10,659 bases of DNA from JAXGPF01 sp964463985 (GTDB lineage: Bacteria; Verrucomicrobiota; Kiritimatiellia; JAAZAB01): assembly GCA_964463985.1 (NCBI GenBank), contig CAYXEK010000124.1, positions 1 through 10,659 of the forward strand, written 5' to 3'. The notes below the pieces were generated by a model, which had not been told where the DNA came from, did no database searches, and saw only the letters and a list, made by a program, of their open reading frames with translations. Positions 1-7,601 of the stretch are shown in pieces. Position numbers and translations under genes: made by a program. Numbering within the stretch: position 1 is the stretch's first letter; each line of letters begins with the position of its first letter.

Positions 1-126
1 TTCATCGTTTATAAATCAGTTGCTTGTTTTCATGGCAGGCACTCATTAATCAATTAAATTTGCCGCCGAAAGATGCGCCGCAATCAGTCATTTTGTTTGT
101 TTCTCCCCAAAACAACAGGAGCAATA
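1..126 (+). promoter_or_regulatory. AT-rich leader upstream of the cmr operon
   Basis: This stretch has no convincing gene. It contains TATAAA at 10-15, which could be a -10 box whose -35 would lie outside the window. It also contains a perfect AT dyad, TTAAT-CA-ATTAA, at 46-57 that could be an operator, and an AGGAG ribosome binding site at 117-121. No -35/-10 pair with proper spacing is evident inside the window. Calling it the operon's promoter region is inference from its position ahead of the first cmr gene. Confidence 0.3.
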
Positions 127-2853
127 TTGAATACAAATATATGGCAACGCAAACTGGTGGCCTTCCTGCACGATCCGCCAACCAAGCCCCTTGACCTCGC
201 CGAGCATATACCTCATGAATCCTCCTGCGACATTTTCCTCCGCGCCGCCGGATTCGATCCGGAAATCGCAAAAAAATTGTTGCCGAAAAATTTCGATTGG
301 ACTGCGGCCGCCGCCGACCGGTTCCCGTTTCCCCGCTGGCAGGCTTTTAAGAAAGCCGATGGCAAGACCGCTGAATTTCGCGGCGACAAGGACACTCCAT
401 TCCGCCATCCGCTGGGCGGATCGAACTACGAATTTGACAAACCCTTTACCGCCGACCTCGCCGCCGATGAATTTCAAACCATCCAAAAAGGCGTGGTGGA
501 GGCCGTCAGCCAGATGCCGGAGAGCGACCGCGATTGGGCGAATTTCTTCCTGCACTGGCGGCAGTGGCCTTTAAAAAGCGCCGAAAAAGATACGCGCACT
601 TATTTTTTGCCGGCTGACACACGCATCCCGGATCATAACATCTGGATACACAACTCCGTTGCTTCCGCGCTTGCCACATGCATGAACGACGACGGCGCCA
701 TCAATCCGTCATTCCTGATTTTTCAACTCGGCCCGGTGCAGGAATTCATTGCCCAGGCGCGCAGCACCCGCGACCTGTGGAGCGGCAGTTACTTGCTTTC
801 ATGGCTGACGGCCCATGCCATCAAGGCCGTCACCGATGAAATCGGCCCGGATTGCGTCATCTTCCCGTCGCTGCGCGGCCAGCCGATATTGGACCTGCTG
901 CATCGGGATCGCTTGTATGCCAAAGCCTTTTTCGCCGAAGGCGCCGGCGGCAAAGCCTCGCTGTGGGAACGCATGAAAGAGCATGAAAAGGAAATGCTCA
1001 CACCCAACCTGCCCAACAGGTTTTTTGCCGTTGTGCCTGCCGACCGTGCGGGCGAAATGGCGCGCGGGGCGGAAACCGCCGTGACGGCTGAATTGAAAAA
1101 AATTGCCGCTGCATCCTGGGAATGGTTTGCCGAACAAGGCCATTCCATGGATGACGCTTGGCGGGCGCGATTTGACGCCCAAATCAAGTCTTTCCCTCAA
1201 ATCACTTGGCAAATCTGCCCTTGGCCCCAAGCGGAAATCGCTCAATTGGTCACCGAATTCAAACAGATTGACGGCAATGCCGGCGCAGAATTGGAAAAAC
1301 TGCATCGCCTCGCCGCCGAATATATACCAGCGGGCGACCGTGACTCGCGTTATTTCATCAACCAAGAGCCCAGTACCGGAAAACTTAACAACTCCGGATT
1401 TGCCTGGCCTTACTTTTACGCGTTGACCGATCGCCTGCTGGCCGCGCGGCGCAACACCCGGGATTTCAATCAGCCCGCGTTGAATGATACAACATTGCAC
1501 GGCGCCACCAAGGACGCTTGGTCCGGCAAGGAGGAAAGCATAGGCGGAGAGGAATGGTGGGATAAGCTGGCGCAAACAGACAATCAGGACATTCAACGCA
1601 TTTTCAAAACGGACGACAAATCCGAAGCCGCAGCCAAAACCATCGCCAAACTTGGCGCCATTAATCTGGTGAAAAAAGTCTGGCACGCGGCATATCTGGG
1701 ACATCCCCGGCAACAATGGAACCTGATGGTTGAGAAAGCGGTGAATTTCAAATCCATACCGGACATTGCCGGCGCCAAAAAATACTTCGCCGTCCTGGCC
1801 CTGGACGGCGATGAGATGGGCAAATGGATCAGCGGCGTCCACACGCCGGACTTTCAAGACCAGGTCGCCGAGGCCACGCAAGATTATTTCCGCGCTAACG
1901 CAAAGATTTCCTTGGACGGCATCAAACGCCCGTTGTCTCCCGCCTACCATGCCCAGTTCAGCGAGGCCCTGTCGAATTTTGCGATGTATCTGGCGCGCCC
2001 GATTGTGGAAAAATTCGGCGGCCAGTTAATTTACGCCGGCGGTGACGATGTTTTGGCCATGCTGCCCGCCGCCGCCGCCTTCGATTGCGCGGAATATCTG
2101 CGCGCCGCATTTAAAGGCTCAAAATCCCTTGAAAACCTTGCCGATAATAATAACCGGAAAATGTTTGCTGTGCATGGCGACCATGGAGGCTTTGTTGAGC
2201 TGGCGCACCCGAAGCCAGGCCAACCGTGTTGGCCGCTGATTGTGCCCGGCCCGCGCGCCGATGTATCCGTCGGCCTTGCCTTTGGCCATATAAAAGCGCC
2301 ATTGCAAGGCATGGTGCGCGCCGCGCAGGCGGCGGAAAAGCGCGCCAAAAAGGATTACGGCCGCAAGGCATTTGCCGTTTCGCTATTCAAACGTTCCGGC
2401 GAAATCCTGGAATGGGGCGCGAATTGGGACAGCGGCGCGTTGAAAATATACCGCAATTTTATCGAACTCTCAAACGCCGTCCCGGAAGAAAAGCCGGTGT
2501 TTTCCAACCGGTTCGGTTATGCCTTAAGTTCCCGGCTTTCAAACTACGTTTCCGGCGCCAAGGCGATCAAGGATGTTCCCGATTTCCCGCTCTCTGAAAT
2601 AATCCGCCGCGAATTCGACCTGGTGTTCCGGCAACAATCCCGCCAACCGGATGCGCAAAACGAGGCGGACGCCAAATATGTCAAACCGCGAAGGGAATTT
2701 GAAAACGCCGCCTCCACTGACGAAAACGACAGTTATCTAGCGAACCTGTTGCGCAAATACAAAAACAAACCGCATCATATCAGGAATGTCATCAATGATT
2801 TCTCCATGCTTTTCAAAGTGGCGAATTTCATTGATCGGAAGGAGGAGGAATAA
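127..2853 (+). CDS. cmr2: Type III-B Cas10/Cmr2: HD nuclease and cyclic-oligoadenylate synthase subunit
   Basis: This is the large subunit of the Cmr complex. On binding target RNA, Cas10 proteins make cyclic oligoadenylates from ATP with their palm domains, and the HD domain can cut ssDNA. The protein is 908 aa from the start chosen here. Seen in it are HDPP at residues 15-18 with a later DHxxxxxH stretch (about 169-175), which together form a type III-B-style HD region. The conserved GPVQEFI...RDLWSGS block begins at residue 202. The first palm has DGDEMG at 560-565, and the cyclase motif GGDD is at 638-641, so cOA synthesis should be intact. I chose the TTG at 127 because AGGAG lies 5 nt upstream and family members begin close to the W-x-x-K-L-x-A-F-L-HDPP block. 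An in-frame ATG at 73 would add 18 residues but has no good ribosome binding site. Only isolated cysteines are present, with no CxxC pairs for the zinc site known in some Cmr2 proteins. Its stop overlaps the cmr3 start (TAATG). Confidence 0.97.
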   Translation: MNTNIWQRKLVAFLHDPPTKPLDLAEHIPHESSCDIFLRAAGFDPEIAKKLLPKNFDWTAAAADRFPFPRWQAFKKADGKTAEFRGDKDTPFRHPLGGSNYEFDKPFTADLAADEFQTIQKGVVEAVSQMPESDRDWANFFLHWRQWPLKSAEKDTRTYFLPADTRIPDHNIWIHNSVASALATCMNDDGAINPSFLIFQLGPVQEFIAQARSTRDLWSGSYLLSWLTAHAIKAVTDEIGPDCVIFPSLRGQPILDLLHRDRLYAKAFFAEGAGGKASLWERMKEHEKEMLTPNLPNRFFAVVPADRAGEMARGAETAVTAELKKIAAASWEWFAEQGHSMDDAWRARFDAQIKSFPQITWQICPWPQAEIAQLVTEFKQIDGNAGAELEKLHRLAAEYIPAGDRDSRYFINQEPSTGKLNNSGFAWPYFYALTDRLLAARRNTRDFNQPALNDTTLHGATKDAWSGKEESIGGEEWWDKLAQTDNQDIQRIFKTDDKSEAAAKTIAKLGAINLVKKVWHAAYLGHPRQQWNLMVEKAVNFKSIPDIAGAKKYFAVLALDGDEMGKWISGVHTPDFQDQVAEATQDYFRANAKISLDGIKRPLSPAYHAQFSEALSNFAMYLARPIVEKFGGQLIYAGGDDVLAMLPAAAAFDCAEYLRAAFKGSKSLENLADNNNRKMFAVHGDHGGFVELAHPKPGQPCWPLIVPGPRADVSVGLAFGHIKAPLQGMVRAAQAAEKRAKKDYGRKAFAVSLFKRSGEILEWGANWDSGALKIYRNFIELSNAVPEEKPVFSNRFGYALSSRLSNYVSGAKAIKDVPDFPLSEIIRREFDLVFRQQSRQPDAQNEADAKYVKPRREFENAASTDENDSYLANLLRKYKNKPHHIRNVINDFSMLFKVANFIDRKEEE

Positions 2854-4145
2854 TGCCCACATACGAGTTGCAACCGGTTGACACCCTCTTCTTCCGCGAT
2901 GCCCGACCGATGGACGCCGGCGGGCATGGCGCCAACTGGCCGCTGCCGACTGTCACGCATGAGGCATTGCGCGCCGCGCTGCTGCGCGCCGCCGGCGAGT
3001 TGCCGCGCGGCAAGCCAATTATTCATCATAAAAAACGGCGGGACGGCGCCCTGCGACAGCCTAAAGCTGTGGCATCGGATTGCTTCCGATCTCTGCGCAC
3101 CATCGGCCCATTCCCATTGCGCCATGACGCCGAATCCAAACAAAAAGACCTGTATTTCGTCCGACCGTCCGACCTGGCGCCCGATGGCGACACCGCCGCC
3201 AATACTACCGTCCCGGTGTCATGCCTATCGCCCATCGCCAACATCCCAGCCAACGCCCAAACCAATTTGCCCGCAGCCTGGCTCATGCCGGTGGCCGCCA
3301 ACACCGCGCCATCCAAGGCAACATTGCCGCAATGGGTCACCGCCGATTGGTTCCGGCAATACCTGGCCGACGACGCCCACCCGCCTGCGCTGGAGAATTA
3401 CGATGCGAAATTATACACGACCGAGCATCGCATCGGCATTGCAGTGGATAGCTCAACTCACGCCACCAAAGAAGGTCAGTTTTACACCGCCGAACATCTG
3501 CGCTTGTGCGATGAAACACGGCTTTGGATTGATGTCAAATTGAATGATGCCGATCCCAAACAAGCCGGTGGCGCGCAAACCCTGGCAAAACTGACCGATG
3601 CCCCCATCACACTTGGTGGTGAAAGCCGGATGTGTCATGTCAGGCCGGGGCATGCGTTTGATCTGGCTGCGCTAGTTCCACCACCGGCATTGCCGCCCTC
3701 ATCGGGAAACATCCTCATAAAATGGGTGCTTGTCACCCCTGCCGTCTTTAATAACGGCTGGCGCCCGAACTGGGTGCGCGAGTCGGACGGTCAAGTCATG
3801 CTCAAATCCGGCGACATCGCTAAACGCCACGGTGAAGACCGCCGCACATGGCGTGAGCGCATTCGCACCGCGCCCGGAATAAATGCAAAACTCATCGGCG
3901 TCTGTCTGCCCAAACCGACTTTCTTTTCCGGCTGGGATGTGAATGTGGAAAATAATGGTCAATATGGCGGGCCGAAGCCAACCGTCATGGCTGTGGCGTC
4001 CGGGTCGGTCTATTATTTCAAAGCCGCCGACTCGGACAATGCCGCCGCGCTTATCCGTGCCTTGCACGGGCGCACCCAGTCCGACTGCTTCGGCGAAAAA
4101 GGTCTGGGTCTGGGGTTCTGCGGAGTCTGCTCGTATTTGAATTGA
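2853..4145 (+). CDS. cmr3: Type III-B RAMP protein Cmr3
   Basis: Cmr3 is the Cas5-like RAMP subunit that, with Cmr2, caps the 5'-handle end of the crRNA in the Cmr complex. The 430-aa protein opens with the family signature LxPxDTLFFRDxRPxDAGGHG at about residues 6-25, followed by a proline/threonine stretch and EALRAALLRAAG, the usual first RAMP helix. The C terminus carries the glycine-rich loop GEKGLGLGFCG, typical of the RAMP fold. It has DARP where many homologues have DGRP. The start overlaps the cmr2 stop by one base and is preceded by a strong GGAGGAGG ribosome binding site inside the end of cmr2, so translation is probably coupled. Length is in the normal range and no frameshift is seen. 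Confidence 0.95.
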   Translation: MPTYELQPVDTLFFRDARPMDAGGHGANWPLPTVTHEALRAALLRAAGELPRGKPIIHHKKRRDGALRQPKAVASDCFRSLRTIGPFPLRHDAESKQKDLYFVRPSDLAPDGDTAANTTVPVSCLSPIANIPANAQTNLPAAWLMPVAANTAPSKATLPQWVTADWFRQYLADDAHPPALENYDAKLYTTEHRIGIAVDSSTHATKEGQFYTAEHLRLCDETRLWIDVKLNDADPKQAGGAQTLAKLTDAPITLGGESRMCHVRPGHAFDLAALVPPPALPPSSGNILIKWVLVTPAVFNNGWRPNWVRESDGQVMLKSGDIAKRHGEDRRTWRERIRTAPGINAKLIGVCLPKPTFFSGWDVNVENNGQYGGPKPTVMAVASGSVYYFKAADSDNAAALIRALHGRTQSDCFGEKGLGLGFCGVCSYLN

Positions 4146-4186
4146 TTATCAGCGAACATCATAACAACAAAATGGAGGAACATTTC

Positions 4187-5026
4187 ATGCCGTCAAAAAT
4201 CATGCACATTTTCACCCGCACCCCGTTGCACGTCGGCGCCGGCTCGTCCGTTGGCGCAATTGACATGCCTGTCCAACGTGAACGCCACACTCAGATACCC
4301 ATCATTCCCGGCTCAAGCCTGAAAGGCGTTCTGCGCAATTTATGGGGTGAGACCGAACCGGAAAAAGCTGAAAAGCACGCCTTGTTCGGTCCGGAAAGCG
4401 GCAGCGACGAACATCAAGCCGGTGAATTGTTGATCGGCGAAGCGCGCGTGCTTTGCTTCCCGGTCCGCTCCGCCAAAAACGCATTTGCATGGCTCACGAG
4501 TCCGATGGCGCTGGTACGCTACGCCAGGGAATGCGGTGTACAACTAGAGGATATTTGTGTTGCCAATGACGAGCAATGCCTTGCCGCGGAAGGGGTTGTC
4601 GTTGAAAATGCCGACAAGTCTAAAAAATCCGTGGTGTTGGAGGAATATTGTTTTGCAAAAGCCGGTGATATTCCCCCCCAAGCGCTGTCCATGTTGGAAA
4701 ATATTTTTAAGGATGCCTTGTGGAAAACGTTAAAAGATCGCCTGGTGATCGTATCCGATGGCATCTTTTCGCACTTCTGCGCCAACGCCTGCGAAGTGCA
4801 GCAGCGCATACGTATAAACGACACCACCGGCACCGTTGACTCTGGGGCGTTATTCAATCAGGAAAACGTACCGAGCGAGACGCTGTTTTATGCCGTCATG
4901 GGCGAGCGCAAACCGGATACCAACGCGCTGGCGCCGCTCTCGGAAAAGCTCAAAACCGCCGGTAATGTGCTGCAAATCGGCGGCGATGAAACGATCGGGC
5001 TGGGTTTTTGTTCCGTCATTCTCTGA
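4187..5026 (+). CDS. cmr4: Type III-B RAMP backbone nuclease Cmr4 (Cas7 family)
   Basis: Cmr4 is the Cas7-like backbone subunit. Several copies line the crRNA and each cuts bound target RNA at 6-nt steps. The 279-aa protein starts MPSKIMHIFTRTPLHVGAG, the normal Cmr4 N terminus. It then has D26 in GAIDMP, matching the position of the catalytic Asp described for Pyrococcus Cmr4, followed by the RAMP block PIIPGSSLKGVLR. The C terminus has the glycine-rich loop IGGDETIGLGFC. I chose ATG 4187 because GGAGG sits 8 nt upstream (4174-4178) and it puts the aspartate at 26. An in-frame ATG at 4172 and a TTG at 4142 (overlapping the cmr3 end) are weaker starts. The gene follows cmr3 by 41 nt and is followed by a 96-nt gap that carries a repeat element. 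Confidence 0.95.
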   Translation: MPSKIMHIFTRTPLHVGAGSSVGAIDMPVQRERHTQIPIIPGSSLKGVLRNLWGETEPEKAEKHALFGPESGSDEHQAGELLIGEARVLCFPVRSAKNAFAWLTSPMALVRYARECGVQLEDICVANDEQCLAAEGVVVENADKSKKSVVLEEYCFAKAGDIPPQALSMLENIFKDALWKTLKDRLVIVSDGIFSHFCANACEVQQRIRINDTTGTVDSGALFNQENVPSETLFYAVMGERKPDTNALAPLSEKLKTAGNVLQIGGDETIGLGFCSVIL

Positions 5027-5034
5027 AATGCCGC

Positions 5035-5106
5035 AATCTCAAATCTGAAATCTCCTCCCGCCGCCAGGCGGCGGAATCTCAAATCTAAAATCTCAAATTT
5101 CAAATT
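5035..5106 (+). repeat. AAATCTC/GC-hairpin interspersed element, copy A (cmr4-cmr5 gap)
   Basis: The left arm AATCTCAAATCTGAAATCTC (5035-5054) and the right arm AATCTCAAATCTAAAATCTC (5075-5094) are direct repeats, 19 of 20 identical. Between them is a GC hairpin, CCGCCGCC-A-GGCGGCGG (5058-5074). The right arm runs on as a degenerate A/T/C tract to about 5106, directly before the cmr5 ribosome binding site. Copies with the same architecture lie at 7527-7583 and near 10469-10541. It fills most of the 96-nt gap between cmr4 and cmr5 and is not a CRISPR repeat. Confidence 0.8.
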
Positions 5107-5122
5107 ATCATAAGGAGAGTGC

Positions 5123-5512
5123 ATGCAAAATCTTGAACAAATCCGCGCGAAAAACGCGTTGGAATTTTTAAAAAACGATCCTTTCAACAAGAAAAATTCC
5201 GGTCAACATGGCGATGATGAGCAAAAAAGCGGTGATGTGTTATCCGGGTTCCCCGCCTTGATTATCAACAACGGATTGCTGGCTACAATTGCATACAGCT
5301 TGGATAAAAAACACGGTTACGATTTAGTATGTGACGCCATCGCTGAACACTTACAAGATAAACATATTGGTTTGTTGTCGGAAAAATATCACGCTACAGG
5401 CGCGGGATTGCGCGATCATCTGACAGGAAGCAATTCCACCCAACTCCGGCTCTGTACGGCCGAAGCGTTGGCATATCTGGCATATTTGAAACGGTTCGGC
5501 AAAAAGGGATAA
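5123..5512 (+). CDS. cmr5: Type III-B small subunit Cmr5 (Cas11-like)
   Basis: Cmr5 is the small alpha-helical subunit that forms the minor filament beside Cmr4 and helps hold the target strand. The 129-aa protein begins MQNLEQIRAKNALEFL, a recognisable Cmr5 start. It continues with a charged, gapped stretch (about 18-36), then SGFPALIINNGLLATIAYSLDK, the most conserved Cmr5 block. It ends with the helix AEALAYLAYLKRFGKKG. AAGGAG at 5112-5117 lies 5 nt before the ATG. It sits just after repeat copy A and ends 3 nt before cmr6. Its base composition is AT-richer than the flanking genes (about 35% GC over 5161-5220, hand count). Confidence 0.94.
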   Translation: MQNLEQIRAKNALEFLKNDPFNKKNSGQHGDDEQKSGDVLSGFPALIINNGLLATIAYSLDKKHGYDLVCDAIAEHLQDKHIGLLSEKYHATGAGLRDHLTGSNSTQLRLCTAEALAYLAYLKRFGKKG

Positions 5513-5515
5513 ACC

Positions 5516-6616
5516 ATGCCTGTTTACATGGCCGCGGATACAAAAGCAGCATTGGGCGCTGACCGGGCTAAATGTGCGTCACGCTCATTATTCATGGACA
5601 AATTCCCGGAATTTCCGGCGAATGATAACGACAAGGAATCACGCCGGCGTTTTTTAGAGTCCGTGATATTAAAATCCACCTTGGTTTTTAATCGGGAGGC
5701 TTTCACCGCGCCCAACAGCACATCATTTACCGCTGTCCTGGGCGGACGGTTGATTGTCAACCAGGCTGGCGGCGTGATTGAAAATGCAGGGCTATGTCTG
5801 GATCGCCATACCGGAGCGCCTTACATCCCCGGGTCGGCCTTAAAGGGCATTGCCGCCGATGCCGCTCTCGATGCCGACGCCCGAATTGAAGAACGGGCAT
5901 TGGTGTTTGGGTTTGCCTCTGGAGATTGTTTTTCGAAAAATGAGTGGCCTGAACTATGCGCCCGGTATCCGGAGATGAAAAAAACTAAAAACCTTTCCGG
6001 CTCCGTTGCATTTCTCCCGGCCTATCCAGCGAAGAACGCGCCTTTGGATCTGGATATTCTGACCTGCCATCATCCAAAATATTATTCCAGCCCAGATCCA
6101 AAAGCAGTGGCGCTGGACAACGAGCAGCCCAATCCGCAAGTGTTTCCGGTGGTGAAGGCCGGAGTGGAATTCCTGTTCCAGATTGCATTGCCGAGCCCAA
6201 ACCGTCTGGACGGGTTGAAAGCCAAACTGGGGCTGCCGGCCGATTTCAATCCTCTGGCCAGGGCGTCGGAATGGCTGAAAACCGGCTTGCAAGATCATGG
6301 CATTGGCGCCAAAACCGCTGCCGGATATGGGTGGTTTGTGATGCCAGGGGCATCAGGCAATACAGCTAATGCCACGGCCGTTGGCAGTGGAACTGCGTCC
6401 ATCCCGGACTTCAACGACCGTATATTTTTGAATTTGCTCAAATTGTGCGATACTAGAAACCGCGGCCAGTGGGGTCAACTCACTTCAATAATGACGCGGT
6501 TGAGCAAGCCGGAAAATCGCGAATGGTTGGAGAAGTTTTGGCGGGAAACGCAAGGCAAGGATTTTAAAGATTTGCGCAATAAAGAATGGTATCCAAAGGA
6601 GGCTGCCCAAAAATGA
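5516..6616 (+). CDS. cmr6: Type III-B RAMP protein Cmr6, with C-terminal extension
   Basis: Cmr6 is a Cas7-like RAMP subunit near the 3' end of the crRNA in the Cmr complex. The 366-aa protein has the block LDRHTGAPYIPGSALKGIAADAAL (about 96-119), the family's first RAMP helix. It also has the glycine-rich loop GIGAKTAAGYGWF at 262-274, the Cmr6 hallmark. After that loop the chain continues for about 92 residues. These consist of a small-residue linker (about 278-295, rich in G, A, T, S) and then a helical, Arg/Lys/Trp-rich segment to the end, longer than many Cmr6 proteins. ATG 5516 follows the cmr5 stop by 3 nt, with an AAGGGA-like binding site within the cmr5 end. Its stop overlaps the cmr1 start (ATGA), indicating coupled translation. 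Confidence 0.95.
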   Translation: MPVYMAADTKAALGADRAKCASRSLFMDKFPEFPANDNDKESRRRFLESVILKSTLVFNREAFTAPNSTSFTAVLGGRLIVNQAGGVIENAGLCLDRHTGAPYIPGSALKGIAADAALDADARIEERALVFGFASGDCFSKNEWPELCARYPEMKKTKNLSGSVAFLPAYPAKNAPLDLDILTCHHPKYYSSPDPKAVALDNEQPNPQVFPVVKAGVEFLFQIALPSPNRLDGLKAKLGLPADFNPLARASEWLKTGLQDHGIGAKTAAGYGWFVMPGASGNTANATAVGSGTASIPDFNDRIFLNLLKLCDTRNRGQWGQLTSIMTRLSKPENREWLEKFWRETQGKDFKDLRNKEWYPKEAAQK

Positions 6617-7518
6617 ACTGGCAGACCTATAACATTGAAGTCATCACCCCCTGTTTCTGCGCCGGGGCCAACCAGCAGCAGGCTGAAATCCGCGTGCCCT
6701 CCATCCGCGGCCAACTCCGCTGGTGGTTCCGCGCGCTGGGCGGCACGCGCCAAGAAGAAGCACAAATATTCGGCGGCGTCCATGGCGGCGCCACGGCCAG
6801 CGCGGTCAGGTTGCGCGTGGGAAACGTTCTGAAAGGCCCGGCGTGGGATATGTTTCCCATGAGAGACCCTGAAGCTTTAGGTTCGTATATCTGGTATTTT
6901 GCCAGTGTGGCGGATCATGGGAAGCGATGGTGGTTGAATGGCCAGAAAGGTAGAAGCAATCCTGATGGACATATGCCTCCCGGGACAACTTTTGATTTAC
7001 AGTTTGCTTGCTGTCCTTCTATGGAAGAATCAAAACGAACAAGGTTTATGATGGCATTAGAGGCTTTTTGCCGTTTTGGCGGGTTTGGCCTGCGCCTGAC
7101 AAGGGGAATGGGGGCAATTGCCTGCAATACGCATTTTAGCGGCAATCTGGCCAGTTTTCAAAAATCTGCAGTCATATTAGAAGATTCGGGCTTTACTGTG
7201 CGTTGGAGAGATCAAATATTCAGATCATGGCAAGCTGCGATTAGCGATGCTGAAAAATGGCTAAAAAATGATTTGAGGAAGGAATTTAACGCGAAAAAGC
7301 AACGGTCAAGTCCGCTTGGATCAGATAGTCCGCGCCAAACCAGTGCCGTTTATTTCCGCCCCATTAGAATTGATGAAGGATACGCATTGCTGATTTTTGA
7401 GGCGCCGCACGCCATGGTTTTGTCGCCGGCGTCGCGTCGTGATAGCCCAGCAATTGAAAAACGATCATTTACAGGCGTCGCTCCAGTTGGTAATGAGCAT
7501 CGTAATTACCGCAATTGA
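6613..7518 (+). CDS. cmr1: Type III-B RAMP protein Cmr1 (Cas7-like terminal subunit)
   Basis: Cmr1 occupies the 3'-crRNA/5'-target end of the Cmr complex and helps capture target RNA. The 301-aa protein opens with YNIEVITPCFCAGA, then RVPSIRGQLRWWFRALGG (about 26-44) and EAQIFGG, all diagnostic for Cmr1. A second glycine-rich block, FGGFGLRLTRGMGA, lies near residues 156-169. I chose ATG 6613, with AAAGGAGG at about 6595-6602 and an ATGA overlap with cmr6. An ATG at 6586 would add nine residues without family support. Composition changes inside the gene: the first part is about 68% GC (hand count 6661-6780), whereas sampled later stretches (7021-7080, 7201-7320) are about 41%. That suggests a mosaic origin, although the reading frame is intact. 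Its placement after cmr6 is a variant order. Confidence 0.94.
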   Translation: MNWQTYNIEVITPCFCAGANQQQAEIRVPSIRGQLRWWFRALGGTRQEEAQIFGGVHGGATASAVRLRVGNVLKGPAWDMFPMRDPEALGSYIWYFASVADHGKRWWLNGQKGRSNPDGHMPPGTTFDLQFACCPSMEESKRTRFMMALEAFCRFGGFGLRLTRGMGAIACNTHFSGNLASFQKSAVILEDSGFTVRWRDQIFRSWQAAISDAEKWLKNDLRKEFNAKKQRSSPLGSDSPRQTSAVYFRPIRIDEGYALLIFEAPHAMVLSPASRRDSPAIEKRSFTGVAPVGNEHRNYRN

Positions 7519-7526
7519 TAAACAAA

Positions 7527-7583
7527 CTCAAATCTGAAATCTCAAATCCCGGCACCAGCCGGCGGCATCTAAAATCTCAAATT
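7527..7583 (+). repeat. AAATCTC/GC-hairpin interspersed element, copy B (after cmr1)
   Basis: The left arm CTCAAATCTGAAATCTCAAA begins at 7527 and runs to 7548. Then comes a GC hairpin, CCGGC-ACCA-GCCGG (7549-7562), and a right arm ATCTAAAATCTCAAATT (7567-7583) that is identical over 17 bases to the right arm of copy A. It lies between the cmr1 stop and the four-helix-bundle start. The frame of the downstream gene stays open through it and would read LKSEISN...LKSQIKN, echoing the repeat inside that gene. Confidence 0.78.
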
Positions 7584-7600
7584 AAAAACCCAAGGTTTTT
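7584..7600 (+). promoter_or_regulatory. Small hairpin covering the ribosome binding site of the four-helix-bundle gene
   Basis: AAAAACC-CAA-GGTTTTT forms a perfect 7-bp inverted repeat with a 3-nt loop. The only Shine-Dalgarno-like bases for the ATG at 7602 (AAGG, 7592-7595) fall in its loop and 3' arm, so the structure could limit initiation. It is AT-rich and therefore weak, so a regulatory role is inference. Confidence 0.35.
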
Positions 7601-7601
7601 C

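Noticed and set aside
73..126. MRRNQSFCLFLPKTTGA as a signal peptide on Cmr2
   Set aside because: Cas10 proteins are cytoplasmic, the hydrophobic stretch is very short, and the segment is probably untranslated because the better start is TTG 127.
799..1950. Long minus-strand open frame of 383 codons opposite cmr2
   Set aside because: It is antisense to well-conserved Cmr2 sequence, its translation shows no recognisable domain, and it is explained by GC-rich codon bias.
5058..5074. GC hairpin after cmr4 as a rho-independent terminator
   Set aside because: No T tract follows, and cmr5-cmr6-cmr1 downstream are needed for the same complex.
7515..7601. Extended four-helix-bundle start at TTG 7515, overlapping the cmr1 stop
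   Set aside because: The extra 29 residues are encoded by repeat copy B and are not part of the family N terminus, which begins at KYERFEDLPVWQ.
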